A DNA stretch of 64,000 nucleotides, taken from Anaerobaca sp035448545 (lineage in GTDB: Bacteria > Planctomycetota > Phycisphaerae > Sedimentisphaerales > Anaerobacaceae). Below are positions 1 through 8,137 of this stretch, piece by piece. The stretch lies in the NCBI GenBank assembly GCA_035448545.1, contig DAOTJE010000002.1, forward strand, positions 1 to 64,000, given 5' to 3'. A program made the translations under genes and the position numbers. Positions within the stretch are counted from its first letter, which is position 1. Each line of letters begins with the position of its first letter. Below the pieces are notes generated by a model that was given only the letters and a program-made list of their open reading frames with translations, was not told the DNA's origin and did no database searches.

Positions 1-379
1 CCTGGTACCCATGCAGATGGTCCGGCGTCGCGATGCAGACCACATCCACGTTCGGATCGGCCAGCAATTCGCGGTAGTCCATGTAGGCCTTGCCGCCATA
101 CCCCTCGACCCGTTGTTGGAGCCGGGGTCGATAGACATCGCAGGCCGCCACGATCTCCACCGCCTCATTCCCCTGGGTCTTGAGCCAGTGCACCGCCTGA
201 AAGTGCGCCGCGCTGCGACCGCCGCAACCGATGAAGCCCACGCCAATGCGGTTGTTCGCCTCGCGAACCTGCCCCGTCGCGGACTTCCGGGAGCCACCGA
301 CAAACGCCGCAGCCGCCAGCACGCCGGCCCCGCGCATAAACCCCCGCCTCGTCACTCTGGGATCCTTACTTCTGCTCAT
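1..379 (-). CDS. Gfo/Idh/MocA-family oxidoreductase, N-terminal part, truncated by window edge
   Basis: About 126 residues are visible. An ATG at 379 opens a twin-arginine-like leader (VTRRGFMRGAGVLAAAAF), followed by NNRIGVGFIGCGGRSAAHF, a Rossmann dinucleotide-binding loop. Further on, DPNVDVVCIATPDHLH is the typical strand and proton-relay region of NAD(P)-dependent sugar dehydrogenases of the Gfo/Idh/MocA family. The leader suggests export in folded form with bound cofactor, as is common in planctomycetes and Bacteroidetes. It lies 16 nt downstream of the DUF6807 gene, so it is probably the last visible member of a sugar-catabolic operon. The substrate cannot be told. The catalytic C-terminal domain is outside the window. 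Confidence 0.9.
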   Translation of the reverse strand, partial: MSRSKDPRVTRRGFMRGAGVLAAAAFVGGSRKSATGQVREANNRIGVGFIGCGGRSAAHFQAVHWLKTQGNEAVEIVAACDVYRPRLQQRVEGYGGKAYMDYRELLADPNVDVVCIATPDHLHGYQ

Positions 380-395
380 GTCACGTCGCTCCTTG

Positions 396-1343
396 TCAGT
401 CGGATAGCACGCTCTCTTGAGAGACCCATTCCTGATACATCGCCTCGATTCGCGGTACCTCGATTTGCCCATCCCACACGGCGACGCCATATCGCAGCAT
501 CAGAGGCTCACCTGACGGGACGACCAGAGGCTTCTCATGCAGTCTCATCGTCGCGGACAGGTATGCAAACGGTGTGGCCATCGTGAACCACGTCGTCGGA
601 TGTCGAGGATTGTCCGGATGGCCGAACATCGCGATTGTTACGACCGTGTCCCCTGCCTTGGATGTGTACGCACACCAGTCGGAGTCCGTCAGTCGCTCCT
701 CACCTCGGAACACGACACCTGGGCGGCCGTCGGCATTTCGGAACTGCCCATGAACATCCATCGCTCGAATGAAGCGGAGCCCCAGGCCGAAATAGTGCGA
801 TCCGCTCAGGGTCACCGACGCCTTGCCTTCCGGCACGGAGAGTTGGCTCTGCCAGGTCAGCAGAACCGCTTTCGGCTCACCCGCGTGGCGGACGTTGACG
901 GTCCGCTGCTCATCCAGAAGCCGGCGACCCGCCGCGTCAACCCAGTGAATCCGCTCGCCGAACCTTGCCCAGGACCGAGGCCCGCTCCCAAGTTCGCGTT
1001 CAATAAAGGCATCGTGTCGCTGGTGTCCGGCGGTCGGGGTCTCCTCCCAGCAATTGACACCGTCAACGGCCACCGCGAACATCAGCGCGTGGTGGTGAAG
1101 GTGATCGTGTGGCGCATCGAGCAGCACGTTCAGACCGTTGGGTGTGTACAACTCTTTGACGTACGGCTTGAACGGGACATCGCCATAGCGATATTGGAGC
1201 ACGGGCGACTCACCCGCCCGCACCCAGAGACTATTGGCATCAACGGTTGCCCTCCACAACGGCGCGCCCCTCACACCGCTGGCCTCCATCGAGACAACGA
1301 TCAGGACGATCCCGATCGCAGACGGAATATACCCCCTGCGCAT
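396..1343 (-). CDS. secreted DUF6807 (PmoA-like) family protein
   Basis: A 315-residue protein. The ATG at 1343 is chosen because GGAGG sits about 9 nt upstream; an in-frame GTG at 1349 is the alternative. An N-terminal signal peptide (IPSAIGIVLIVVSMEASGVRG) is followed by a domain with the conserved features of DUF6807: KPYVKELYTPNG near residue 60 and the histidine-rich DAPHDHLHHHALMFAV. The family was once annotated as methane oxygenase PmoA but has no relation to methane oxidation; it is found beside sugar dehydrogenases and isomerases. The neighbours here, a TIM-barrel isomerase and a Gfo/Idh oxidoreductase, fit that context. The exact reaction is unknown. Confidence 0.85.
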   Translation of the reverse strand: MRRGYIPSAIGIVLIVVSMEASGVRGAPLWRATVDANSLWVRAGESPVLQYRYGDVPFKPYVKELYTPNGLNVLLDAPHDHLHHHALMFAVAVDGVNCWEETPTAGHQRHDAFIERELGSGPRSWARFGERIHWVDAAGRRLLDEQRTVNVRHAGEPKAVLLTWQSQLSVPEGKASVTLSGSHYFGLGLRFIRAMDVHGQFRNADGRPGVVFRGEERLTDSDWCAYTSKAGDTVVTIAMFGHPDNPRHPTTWFTMATPFAYLSATMRLHEKPLVVPSGEPLMLRYGVAVWDGQIEVPRIEAMYQEWVSQESVLSD

Positions 1344-1364
1344 GGTCACTTTCCTCCGGTGCTC

Positions 1365-2189
1365 TTAGACAAACTGCCTGAGGTGCTTGATACTGCGTTC
1401 GGCCTGCTCGACCGTGCCGCACTCGACGCTCAGGACGATGTCACGCGGGGCCTTCCGGCAGACCGCGATCACTTTCTTCCAATCAATCACGCCGTCGCCG
1501 CACGCACAACCGGCCGGCGTTCCGGTGACCTTGCCTCGCTCGGCCTTGGAGTGTTGGATGGAAATGTCCTTGGCGTGCAGGTGGACGAGCCGGTCCCTGA
1601 CGTGCTCCAGCCAGACCATCGGATCGTGGCCGCTCAGGTAGGAGTTGCCGGTGTCGAAATTGACACCGATGGCGGGCGAATCCACGAGGCCCACAATGCG
1701 GTCGAGGCCGGCCGGTGTCTTGCTGTACTGCTGATGGGGCTCGATCCCGATCAGGATGCCACGGTTCTCGGCGAATCCCGCCGCCTCCGTCAACGTGTAC
1801 TTCATCAGCACGTGGTCTTCCTGCCGCGTGGTCCAGCGGGGCTTGGGCCCCTCGTCCGTGTTGACCACGGGCGCACCGCACTCGGCGGCGAAGCGAATCG
1901 CCTGCTTGAGGTAGTTGCCGCTGACGTCCGGGCGACACAGCGGCGTGTGCGACGACAGGCCTGAGAGCTTCACGCCCGCTTTCTCGCAGATCTTGCGAAT
2001 CCGAATGGGGTCCTCCGACATCGAGATCGTCATGTAGTAGCCTGCTTCGCTCATCAGCTCCCGGCCCAGATGCACCCAGGGCTCGATGTATTCGTAGCCC
2101 AGTTCGGCCGCCTTTTCGACGCCCCATTCGAACGGCTTGTCCGCGTGACGAATGAACTCCATGTTCACGCCGATTCCTACCTTACCCAT
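1365..2189 (-). CDS. sugar phosphate isomerase/epimerase (xylose isomerase-like TIM barrel)
   Basis: A 274-residue cytosolic protein with no leader; ATG at 2189 with AAGGAG 8 nt upstream. It has the AP endonuclease 2/xylose isomerase-like fold pattern: GVNMEFIRHADKPFEWGVEKAAELGYEYIE in short blocks at the start, ILIGIEPHQQYSKTP (metal-ligand Glu) mid-protein, GVNFDTGNSYLSGHDP (Asp and His ligands), VHLHAKDIS, and a final Glu in LSVECG. These acidic and histidine residues match the usual divalent-metal site of the family. It is 12 nt downstream of the SecD-like gene and 21 nt upstream of the DUF6807 gene, so probably operonic. Keto-aldose isomerisation or epimerisation in sugar catabolism is inferred. 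Confidence 0.87.
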   Translation of the reverse strand: MGKVGIGVNMEFIRHADKPFEWGVEKAAELGYEYIEPWVHLGRELMSEAGYYMTISMSEDPIRIRKICEKAGVKLSGLSSHTPLCRPDVSGNYLKQAIRFAAECGAPVVNTDEGPKPRWTTRQEDHVLMKYTLTEAAGFAENRGILIGIEPHQQYSKTPAGLDRIVGLVDSPAIGVNFDTGNSYLSGHDPMVWLEHVRDRLVHLHAKDISIQHSKAERGKVTGTPAGCACGDGVIDWKKVIAVCRKAPRDIVLSVECGTVEQAERSIKHLRQFV

Positions 2190-2201
2190 GTGTAATTCTC
2201 C

Positions 2202-3482
2202 TTAGCCAACGGTGATGTCTCTTGTACCGGTTGTATCAGCCTGCCCGCCGGGAATCCCCGGACACGAGTCACAGCCCGACGATCCAATGCCTGCGCGGCT
2301 TGCTCGTCGTCGCAAGCCGAACCATGCCACAGCCGCTCCGAGCACCAGGACAGGTCCGCCCGCCGCATGCGCCGGAATCTCCCGCCATACCCACAACGGT
2401 TTCTTCACCATCGGTTCTCGCATCGGCCCGCTTTGCAGTCCCAGTGGTTCCGGCGGCGCGAGCAAGTACCCGGCCAAACGCACACAATCCGAGTAGTTGA
2501 GGTGGCCGCTGATTTGGCCGGACGCTCCCAGCGTACCTCTCACCATAGGAGCCGCATACACCCGCCCCCCAACCACGATGGCCAGGCGACGCTCATAGGC
2601 GCGAGCGGACAGGGCTTCGAGTTGGCTGCCCCCCGCCGGGTCCAGCACAAAGTTGACAACGAGTCTTTCGTCGAATCCCAACCCAACGCTGGCCTCCCGC
2701 ACACTCCAGGACGCCCCGGCACGATCTTGCACCATCGTCAGCTCCGCCGCCGCACAGGCCAGCACATAGGGCCGTCCCTTAAACTGGCCCACCACCACAT
2801 CCGTCTGATCCATCAATTCCAGATCGGCCAGTTCATACCAGACATATGCGCCGGCTGCCTGAGGTCCGTCGGTCTCCAATCTGCTCAGGAGAATAGAGGC
2901 TTGGTCGCCCACCGATGAACGCTCTGCCAACACACAAAACGCCATTCCACTGCCGCGTTCGATGATCGCACGCACATCATCTACTCCGCGCAAGCGGGAC
3001 GCCACCAAACGCCTGGATATCTCCCGCGTCATTGCATCCGACTTGTCAGCCAACGACTGGGCACGGCTATCATCCGCCTGCGTCGCAGGATCAGAGGCCG
3101 CTCTGTGATCTGCGGCTTCCATGATATCCGCCATTTCCGCCATGATGCTGGTTAGCCGCAGACCCATGCTGCTAAGTTGGCGCAACAGAGTGTCCCACTT
3201 CCTGGGGTCCGTCCCCAAGCACACCTCGACCGTCCCGCTCCGGCGCATTCTCACCTGGCAATCCGGCGGTTCATGCCACAGACAGCGACGCAGGGCAGCA
3301 ACCACTTGTTTCCCTTTGCCGTGGGTGTCGGCGTCCAGGCTGTAGATCAGGCGAACGTACGCCGGATAACATACCGGACGATACTGCGCGATGGCCCAGA
3401 CGATCCACACGCCACCGCCCACCAACGCTGCGATTATCGCCAGAAATGCAAGCCTCCGGCCGATCGTACGCGACTCTGCCAC
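2202..3482 (-). CDS. orphan SecD/SecDF P1-head-like membrane-anchored protein
   Basis: About 426 residues from a GTG at 3482, chosen because AAGGGG lies 6 nt upstream; a TTG at 3551 is in frame but overlaps the permease gene. One membrane segment follows the start (LAFLAIIAALVGGGVWIVWA). The exported part has two halves resembling the P1 head of SecD: a basal repeat (YSLDADTHGKGKQVVAALRR) and the pattern VNFVLDPAGGSQLEALS with RLAIVVGGRVYAAPMVRG, which closely follows the SecD 'F..D..G...F...T' and 'I.LDG.V.SAP.I' blocks. A second hydrophobic stretch (GPVLVLGAAVAWFGL) is near the C-terminus. It lacks the six-helix channel region of SecD, so it is not a full translocase subunit. The role is unknown. 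Confidence 0.6.
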   Translation of the reverse strand: MAESRTIGRRLAFLAIIAALVGGGVWIVWAIAQYRPVCYPAYVRLIYSLDADTHGKGKQVVAALRRCLWHEPPDCQVRMRRSGTVEVCLGTDPRKWDTLLRQLSSMGLRLTSIMAEMADIMEAADHRAASDPATQADDSRAQSLADKSDAMTREISRRLVASRLRGVDDVRAIIERGSGMAFCVLAERSSVGDQASILLSRLETDGPQAAGAYVWYELADLELMDQTDVVVGQFKGRPYVLACAAAELTMVQDRAGASWSVREASVGLGFDERLVVNFVLDPAGGSQLEALSARAYERRLAIVVGGRVYAAPMVRGTLGASGQISGHLNYSDCVRLAGYLLAPPEPLGLQSGPMREPMVKKPLWVWREIPAHAAGGPVLVLGAAVAWFGLRRRASRAGIGSSGCDSCPGIPGGQADTTGTRDITVG

Positions 3483-3534
3483 TGGTGTCCCCTTAACGAC
3501 ACCATGCACATGGAATTCGCTGGTTTGCCGTCCC

Positions 3535-4860
3535 TTAAATGAGCTCTCCAAGGCGCTCGATAAGACCTGGCAACCTGTCCAGAGTAAGAAAGACGATGCA
3601 CAACACCGCGATTACCCACATGGCGGGTTTGATCCGTCGGACCCGGCCCGAAACCAGGTTGATCACCACGAACGAGACAAAGCCAAACGCCAGGCCCGTG
3701 CTGATGCTGTAGCTCAGCGCGATCATCACGATGATGATGAACGACGGAAACGCCTCCGCCAAGTCGCCAAATTCGATCCGCCGGACCTCTTTCACCATGA
3801 ACAGCCCGACCATGATCAGGGCCGGTGCGGTAGCGTACTTGGGCACAACGGCCACCAGCGGAATGAACAGCAGCGCCACGAGGAACAGGACTCCGGTCAC
3901 GACCGCCGTCAGCCCGGAGCGCCCACCCTGCTCGATCCCCGAGGCCGACTCGGCGAACGAGGTCGTCGTGGAGGTCCCCAGCAGAGCCCCGACCATCGTC
4001 GCGGCCGCATCGACTCCCAGCAGCCGGTCCAGGCCCCGGATCTTGCCCTGCTCGTCGAGCATGTCCGCCTTGTGGCAGCAAGCCACCAGCGTCCCGATAC
4101 TGTCGAACATATCAAGGAACATCAGCATGAAAATGCTGCCCATGAAGCTCCACTTCAGCGCGCCGAGGACATTCAGTTTGAAGGCGACTGGACGGATATT
4201 CACGTCGAGAGAGACCACCCGCTCCGGCAACGTCACCTGTCCGGTCGCCGCCGCCAGCAGGGTCGAGACCGCGATGCCGATCAGCAGTGAGCCGCGAACG
4301 TTGCGGCTCTCCAGAAAGATCATCGTCAGCAGTCCGGCCAGGCCAATGAGCACCCTGGGGGTGATCGGGCCGGCGGAAACCATCGTGATCGGGTTGGCCA
4401 CGACGAGGCCCAGGTCGGTCAGCCCGATGAACGTGATGAACAGCCCAATGCCGACCCCGATCGCCGAGATCAGCGAGATAGGGATCGCCTCGACGATCTT
4501 CTTGCGGAGTCCGACCAGCGTCAGCAGCAGGAAGAACAGGCCCGACAGGAACACCACGCCCAGCGCCGTCTGCCAGTCCATCTTCCCCGAGACCACCAGC
4601 AACGCGAAGATCGAGTTGAGCCCCAGGCCGGGAGCCATCGCGATCGGCGCGTTGCCGACCAGGCCCGCCGCGATCGTCGAAACCGCCGAGATCAGGCAGG
4701 TCACCGCAATCAGAGCGGTCTTGTCCATCCCGGTCGGCTCCAGGATGTTGGGGTGGGTGAAGATGATGTAGGCCATCGTCAGGAAGGTGGTGGCCCCGGC
4801 GACCGCCTCGATCCGCAGGTTCGTCCGTCGCTTGTCGAGCTCGAAATAGTCCCTTAGCAT
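3535..4860 (-). CDS. NCS2-family (AzgA-type) purine/guanine-hypoxanthine permease
   Basis: A 441-residue integral membrane protein. The ATG at 4860 gives MLRDYFELDKRRTNLRIEA, the normal AzgA start; an ATG at 4899 would add 13 residues. Typical motifs are visible: TTFLTMAYIIFTHPNIL in the first helix, NAPIAMAPGLGLNSIFA in the third (purine-binding region), and FAESASGIEQGGRSGLTAV. About 12-14 hydrophobic segments are present, as in the family. The protein would take up adenine, guanine or hypoxanthine with protons. It lies 80 nt downstream of the tRNA-Leu gene, and no separate promoter is obvious. The following SecD-like gene is on the same strand. Confidence 0.93.
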   Translation of the reverse strand: MLRDYFELDKRRTNLRIEAVAGATTFLTMAYIIFTHPNILEPTGMDKTALIAVTCLISAVSTIAAGLVGNAPIAMAPGLGLNSIFALLVVSGKMDWQTALGVVFLSGLFFLLLTLVGLRKKIVEAIPISLISAIGVGIGLFITFIGLTDLGLVVANPITMVSAGPITPRVLIGLAGLLTMIFLESRNVRGSLLIGIAVSTLLAAATGQVTLPERVVSLDVNIRPVAFKLNVLGALKWSFMGSIFMLMFLDMFDSIGTLVACCHKADMLDEQGKIRGLDRLLGVDAAATMVGALLGTSTTTSFAESASGIEQGGRSGLTAVVTGVLFLVALLFIPLVAVVPKYATAPALIMVGLFMVKEVRRIEFGDLAEAFPSFIIIVMIALSYSISTGLAFGFVSFVVINLVSGRVRRIKPAMWVIAVLCIVFLTLDRLPGLIERLGELI

Positions 4861-4940
4861 TTCGCCCCTCGTCAGCTCGTAGTATGCCCGTGACGACATG
4901 CCGGAACGTGACGCCTCACAGCGTCACTACAAACGGCCAC

Positions 4941-5023
4941 TGCGAGCGAGAGGAGTCGAACCTCCACGTCCGAAGGACACCAGGACCTAAACCTGGCGCG
5001 TCTGCCAATTCCGCCACGCTCGC
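4941..5023 (-). tRNA. tRNA-Leu (anticodon TAG)
   Basis: 83 nt fold as a type II tRNA. The acceptor arms GCGAGCG and CGCTCGC pair perfectly, with discriminator A at 4941. The D arm contains TTGGCAGACGCG, the anticodon arm is CAGG-TTTAGGT-CCTG with TAG as anticodon, there is a long variable arm (TGTCCTTCGGACG), and the T loop reads GTTCGAC. CCA is not encoded. It reads CUA and, by wobble, other CUN leucine codons. Confidence 0.96.
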
Positions 5024-5037
5024 GACGGACCGCGCTT

Positions 5038-5066
5038 ATTATGCACCGGTCAGGAGAGCCGATCAA
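5038..5066 (-). promoter_or_regulatory. sigma-70-type promoter of tRNA-Leu
   Basis: On the minus strand TTGATC (5061-5066) and CATAAT (5038-5043) are separated by exactly 17 nt. The predicted transcript start near 5031 is about 8 nt before the mature tRNA 5' end. Confidence 0.75.
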
Positions 5067-5116
5067 CCGAAATCCACCCTCGCCCGGGGCACGCTTGAGA
5101 GTCTCCCCGTCCATGC

Positions 5117-6271
5117 TCAATCGGCCTCGACCGGGATGCCGTTCTGCTGGCCCAGACGGGCCTCGACCTCGTCGATATCCTTGTCGTCCGTGATGCTGTC
5201 GGCATCGACGTCGCCCGTCAAGGGCGAGACGCATCCGGCCACCTCCGGACCGTTGAGGATGGCGCCGTAGATGTCCCAGTTGCCGTTGCGGTAGTCCTGC
5301 CATACGACGACATAGGCCTTCAGCGAGGGACTGAAGGTGATGGCCGGGTGGGTCTGATCGGCGCCCTGTGAAACGATCGGGAACGCCGTCTTTGTGGTCA
5401 GGTTGAAGCCATAGATGTCCCAGTTCCCGTTACGCCGATCCTGCCAGACTACCACGTTGTTGTAGACGTCCGGATTCGAAGCCTCGACCGCACCCTCGCA
5501 ATCGAGCAACGCCGGCAGACGAGGATCAAAAACGTTGTCCCCTCCGGTCACAGCGGTCCCCTCCCCCTGATCCTGCCAGACAACCCACTTGCCGGCAATT
5601 GCCGGCGACTGGCATGGCCCGACCACGCTGCGCACCGGGAACCAGGCGGCGTCATCCAGATCGGACAGGTCCCAGCCGCTGATGTAGGAGATCCCATCGA
5701 AAACGTCCTCGTAAACGACGATGCCGCCATCGATGTCGGGGCGCCACTGATTTTCCGCGTTTCGATCGAGCCAGAACGGCTGTGCGTTCGCGCGGTCCGT
5801 GATGTCGATGGCAAGAATGTCCCAGCCGGCGTATGCCGTCATCCGACTCTGCGCGACCACGAGATTGCCTGAAACGGCGGGGTTGCATTCGTCTGCCGGG
5901 GTCTCGACGACGGGGAAGAACGTCTCCGTGGAAAGGTCGAGGCCCACAATGTCGCAATCCTCAAAGAGGAAGAACTTGCTCTGCCAGACAATCACGTTGC
6001 CGGACACCGCCGGATACTGCGATTCGCTCAGCATGTCCGCGAGCGTCAGCGGGTCGATGCTGCCCGGGCAGGAAATATCGGCCAAGGCAATGTCCCAGTC
6101 GCCGTTGCGATCGGTCTGCCAGACCACGATACAGTCGTCGACGGCCGGGAACTGCTGATGGCCCGCCTCACGGGCGATGGGAAACGTCTCAAAGGCCTCC
6201 GCTGCCACAACAATCAACAAGCCGAACAATGCGATAATGATTCCGCTGCGTCTCTTACGTCGCTCGAACAT
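5117..6271 (-). CDS. secreted TolB/WD40-like beta-propeller protein with dockerin-like C-terminus
   Basis: 384 residues from the ATG at 6271, with GGGGAG about 7 nt upstream; a longer frame to 6397 is excluded because the promoter lies inside it. A leader (RSGIIIALFGLLIVVAAEA) is followed by at least six repeats of the form 'PAVSGNxVVWQ...WDIxxxDL', the last ones carrying the block WQDxRNGNWDIYG. Such repeats build a propeller of the TolB/PD40 type. The C-terminus GDVDADSITDDKDIDEVEARL resembles one calcium-binding repeat of type I dockerin-like tails often seen in planctomycetes. No enzymatic motif is visible; surface or periplasmic binding is inferred. Confidence 0.75.
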   Translation of the reverse strand: MFERRKRRSGIIIALFGLLIVVAAEAFETFPIAREAGHQQFPAVDDCIVVWQTDRNGDWDIALADISCPGSIDPLTLADMLSESQYPAVSGNVIVWQSKFFLFEDCDIVGLDLSTETFFPVVETPADECNPAVSGNLVVAQSRMTAYAGWDILAIDITDRANAQPFWLDRNAENQWRPDIDGGIVVYEDVFDGISYISGWDLSDLDDAAWFPVRSVVGPCQSPAIAGKWVVWQDQGEGTAVTGGDNVFDPRLPALLDCEGAVEASNPDVYNNVVVWQDRRNGNWDIYGFNLTTKTAFPIVSQGADQTHPAITFSPSLKAYVVVWQDYRNGNWDIYGAILNGPEVAGCVSPLTGDVDADSITDDKDIDEVEARLGQQNGIPVEAD

Positions 6272-6368
6272 AGCTTCTCCCCTTCCTATGAAAGCCGCAC
6301 TCGCTTGGGCCCTCCGCAATCGGGCTTCTCGGCGTTTTACGACCGCGTCCCTTCGCAGGGCCACGAGC

Positions 6369-6397
6369 ATTATAGCATCGGCCTGCCTCGAATTCAA
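6369..6397 (-). promoter_or_regulatory. sigma-70-type promoter of the beta-propeller gene
   Basis: On the minus strand TTGAAT (6392-6397), 17 nt, then a perfect TATAAT (6369-6374). The predicted transcript start near 6362 leaves a leader of about 90 nt before the ATG at 6271. Confidence 0.75.
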
Positions 6398-6402
6398 TGG
6401 TG

Positions 6403-6687
6403 TCAGAAGAGGCCCTCGTCTTCCGGCGGAGGCTCGGAGGCGGGCGGTTCTCCAGCGGGCTCCGGCGTCTCCTCGCCGGCCTTGTTGATCTTCTCGATCC
6501 GCTTCTCGGCCTTCTGAAGGATCTGCCGGCAGTGCTGGATCAGAGCCATGCCCTGCTCGTACTGCTCCAGACTGTCCTGGAGCGGGATCTCGCCCTGCTC
6601 GATCTTGTCCACGATGGTCCTGAGCCGCTTGATCGAGTCCTCGAAACTCAGCTTGGTGATGTCCTCTTCGGCCTTCTTCTGCGCCAT
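6403..6687 (-). CDS. xseB: exodeoxyribonuclease VII small subunit
   Basis: 94 residues, a usual length for XseB. The core reads LSFEDSIKRLRTIVDKIEQG, then LQDSLEQYEQGMALIQHCRQIL, the family signature of two helices with an LE.YE.G motif. The C-terminal 25 residues are an acidic, proline-rich tail. XseB binds XseA to form exonuclease VII, which degrades single-stranded DNA in both directions in the cytosol during repair. It follows xseA on the same strand with a 60-nt gap, a normal arrangement. Confidence 0.95.
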   Translation of the reverse strand: MAQKKAEEDITKLSFEDSIKRLRTIVDKIEQGEIPLQDSLEQYEQGMALIQHCRQILQKAEKRIEKINKAGEETPEPAGEPPASEPPPEDEGLF

Positions 6688-6733
6688 GGTGTCATTTCCT
6701 CTCGCGCCTGGATGTCGTTGTTCAAGAAGTCGA

Positions 6734-6751
6734 ATTATGGTTCGCCCCTAC
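6734..6751. repeat. half-copy of the dispersed TTCGCCCCTA(C) element
   Basis: ATTATGGTTCGCCCCTAC matches one arm of the palindromic element at 16251-16278 and overlaps the xseA stop codon. Confidence 0.4.
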
Positions 6752-8106
6752 GGCACACTGCGAACCTCGCTTTCAATGACGTTCTTGCCGGCCAGTTCCG
6801 TCAGCATCGTATCCCCGACCCGTACGTCGGCACGCGTGCGCACCAGCCGGCCGGTCGTCTTGTTCGTCGTGATCGTATAACCCCGCGCCAGCACGCTGCG
6901 AGGGTCCAGCGCGGCCAGGCGGCCCTCACAGGCGGCCAGATCGACCGTCCGGGCGGCCATCGCCGCAGTGATCGCCGCCCGCGCCCGGTTCGCCAGCCCG
7001 CTCAGGTCAAGAGTCATCAGCGCCAGCAGCCGATGAGGCTCGATCCGCGCAATGTGCTCGTGGCAGACCTGCACCAGGGCACGCCTGTCCGCCAGCAGAA
7101 TCCGGATCGCCTCACTCAGGGCCGATGCCAGCTCATCAATGTACTGCTCGCGCATGCGCACAGCCAGCAGCGGATTGCGAAACGCGGAGCTCGCCAGGAT
7201 CGTCTGCAGATATTCGCCGCCCAGTTGGATGCGAGAGCGGACGCTGCGCGTCAATCGATTCGCCTGGTGTTCCAGATCGGTCAGCACATCGTGCATGTCG
7301 GGCACCGCCACCACACCCGCCTTGGTCGGTGTCGACGCCCGTCGGTCCGCGACAAGGTCGGCGATAGTCGTATCGACCTCGTGTCCCACGGCGCTGATGA
7401 TCGGAATCTTCGAAGCGAAGATCGCTCGGGCCAGCACCTCTTCGTTGAAGGCCCAGAGGTCTTCCAGCGACCCGCCGCCACGCCCGACGATCAGCAGATC
7501 GAGCTGGAGCTGCTTGTTGCGGCGGTTGACGTCGGCAATCGCAGCGGCAATCTCCCGGGCGGCGCCCTCGCCCTGCACCGGGACCGGGTAGAGATACAGC
7601 CGCGTGCAGGGCCAGCGCTGGTGTACGCTGTCGGCGATGTCGTGGACCGCTGCTCCCGACTCGCTCGTCAGGATGCCGATCCGCTCGGGATACATCGGGA
7701 TCGGCTTCTTGTGCTCGTCGGAAAAGAGCCCCTCCGCCCGCAGTTTCCGCACCAACTGTTCGAAGGCCAGTTGCAGCGACCCGACGCCCTCCGGGGTCAT
7801 CTCCTCGACAATCAGCGAATACCGCCCTTGCGGCACGTAGACGCTGATGGACCCGGTCGCGATCACCGCCAGCCCGTTCTCCGGCCGGAACCGCACCCTC
7901 GCAAAGTTCTGTTTCCACATCGCGCAGGGAAGAACCGAGCCTTCGTCCTTGAGTGAGAAGTAGCAGTGGCCGCTGGCGTGCTGCTTCCAGCCGCTGATCT
8001 CGCCCCTGACCATGACCCGGCCGGGCAGGCTCACCTCCAGCACCTCCTTGACCAGGGTGTTGACCTGGCTGACCGTGTAGATTTTCGGCGATGTCTTCGT
8101 CGGCAT
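6748..8106 (-). CDS. xseA: exodeoxyribonuclease VII large subunit
   Basis: 452 residues from the ATG at 8106, giving MPTKTSPKIYTVSQVNTL, the normal XseA start region. An N-terminal OB-fold domain (VRGEISGWKQHASGHCYFSL, residues about 27-60) is followed by the catalytic core with ITSESGAAVHDI, the glycine-rich IVGRGGGSLEDLWAFN block, and SAVGHEVDTTIADLVADRRA, all diagnostic. The C-terminal half is helical, with an LDPRSVLARGYTI block near residue 410. It forms exonuclease VII with XseB. It starts 31 nt past the stop of the upstream glycosidase-like gene; GGGAGG directly abuts the ATG, an unusually tight spacing. Confidence 0.95.
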   Translation of the reverse strand: MPTKTSPKIYTVSQVNTLVKEVLEVSLPGRVMVRGEISGWKQHASGHCYFSLKDEGSVLPCAMWKQNFARVRFRPENGLAVIATGSISVYVPQGRYSLIVEEMTPEGVGSLQLAFEQLVRKLRAEGLFSDEHKKPIPMYPERIGILTSESGAAVHDIADSVHQRWPCTRLYLYPVPVQGEGAAREIAAAIADVNRRNKQLQLDLLIVGRGGGSLEDLWAFNEEVLARAIFASKIPIISAVGHEVDTTIADLVADRRASTPTKAGVVAVPDMHDVLTDLEHQANRLTRSVRSRIQLGGEYLQTILASSAFRNPLLAVRMREQYIDELASALSEAIRILLADRRALVQVCHEHIARIEPHRLLALMTLDLSGLANRARAAITAAMAARTVDLAACEGRLAALDPRSVLARGYTITTNKTTGRLVRTRADVRVGDTMLTELAGKNVIESEVRSVP

Positions 8107-8137
8107 CCATCCTCCCTGACTGCGGGCGAATGATTCC

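Noticed and set aside
537..1964. 475-codon plus-strand open frame
   Set aside because: Antisense to the DUF6807 and isomerase genes; composition rich in Arg/Gly/His and no family motif. A GC-rich shadow.
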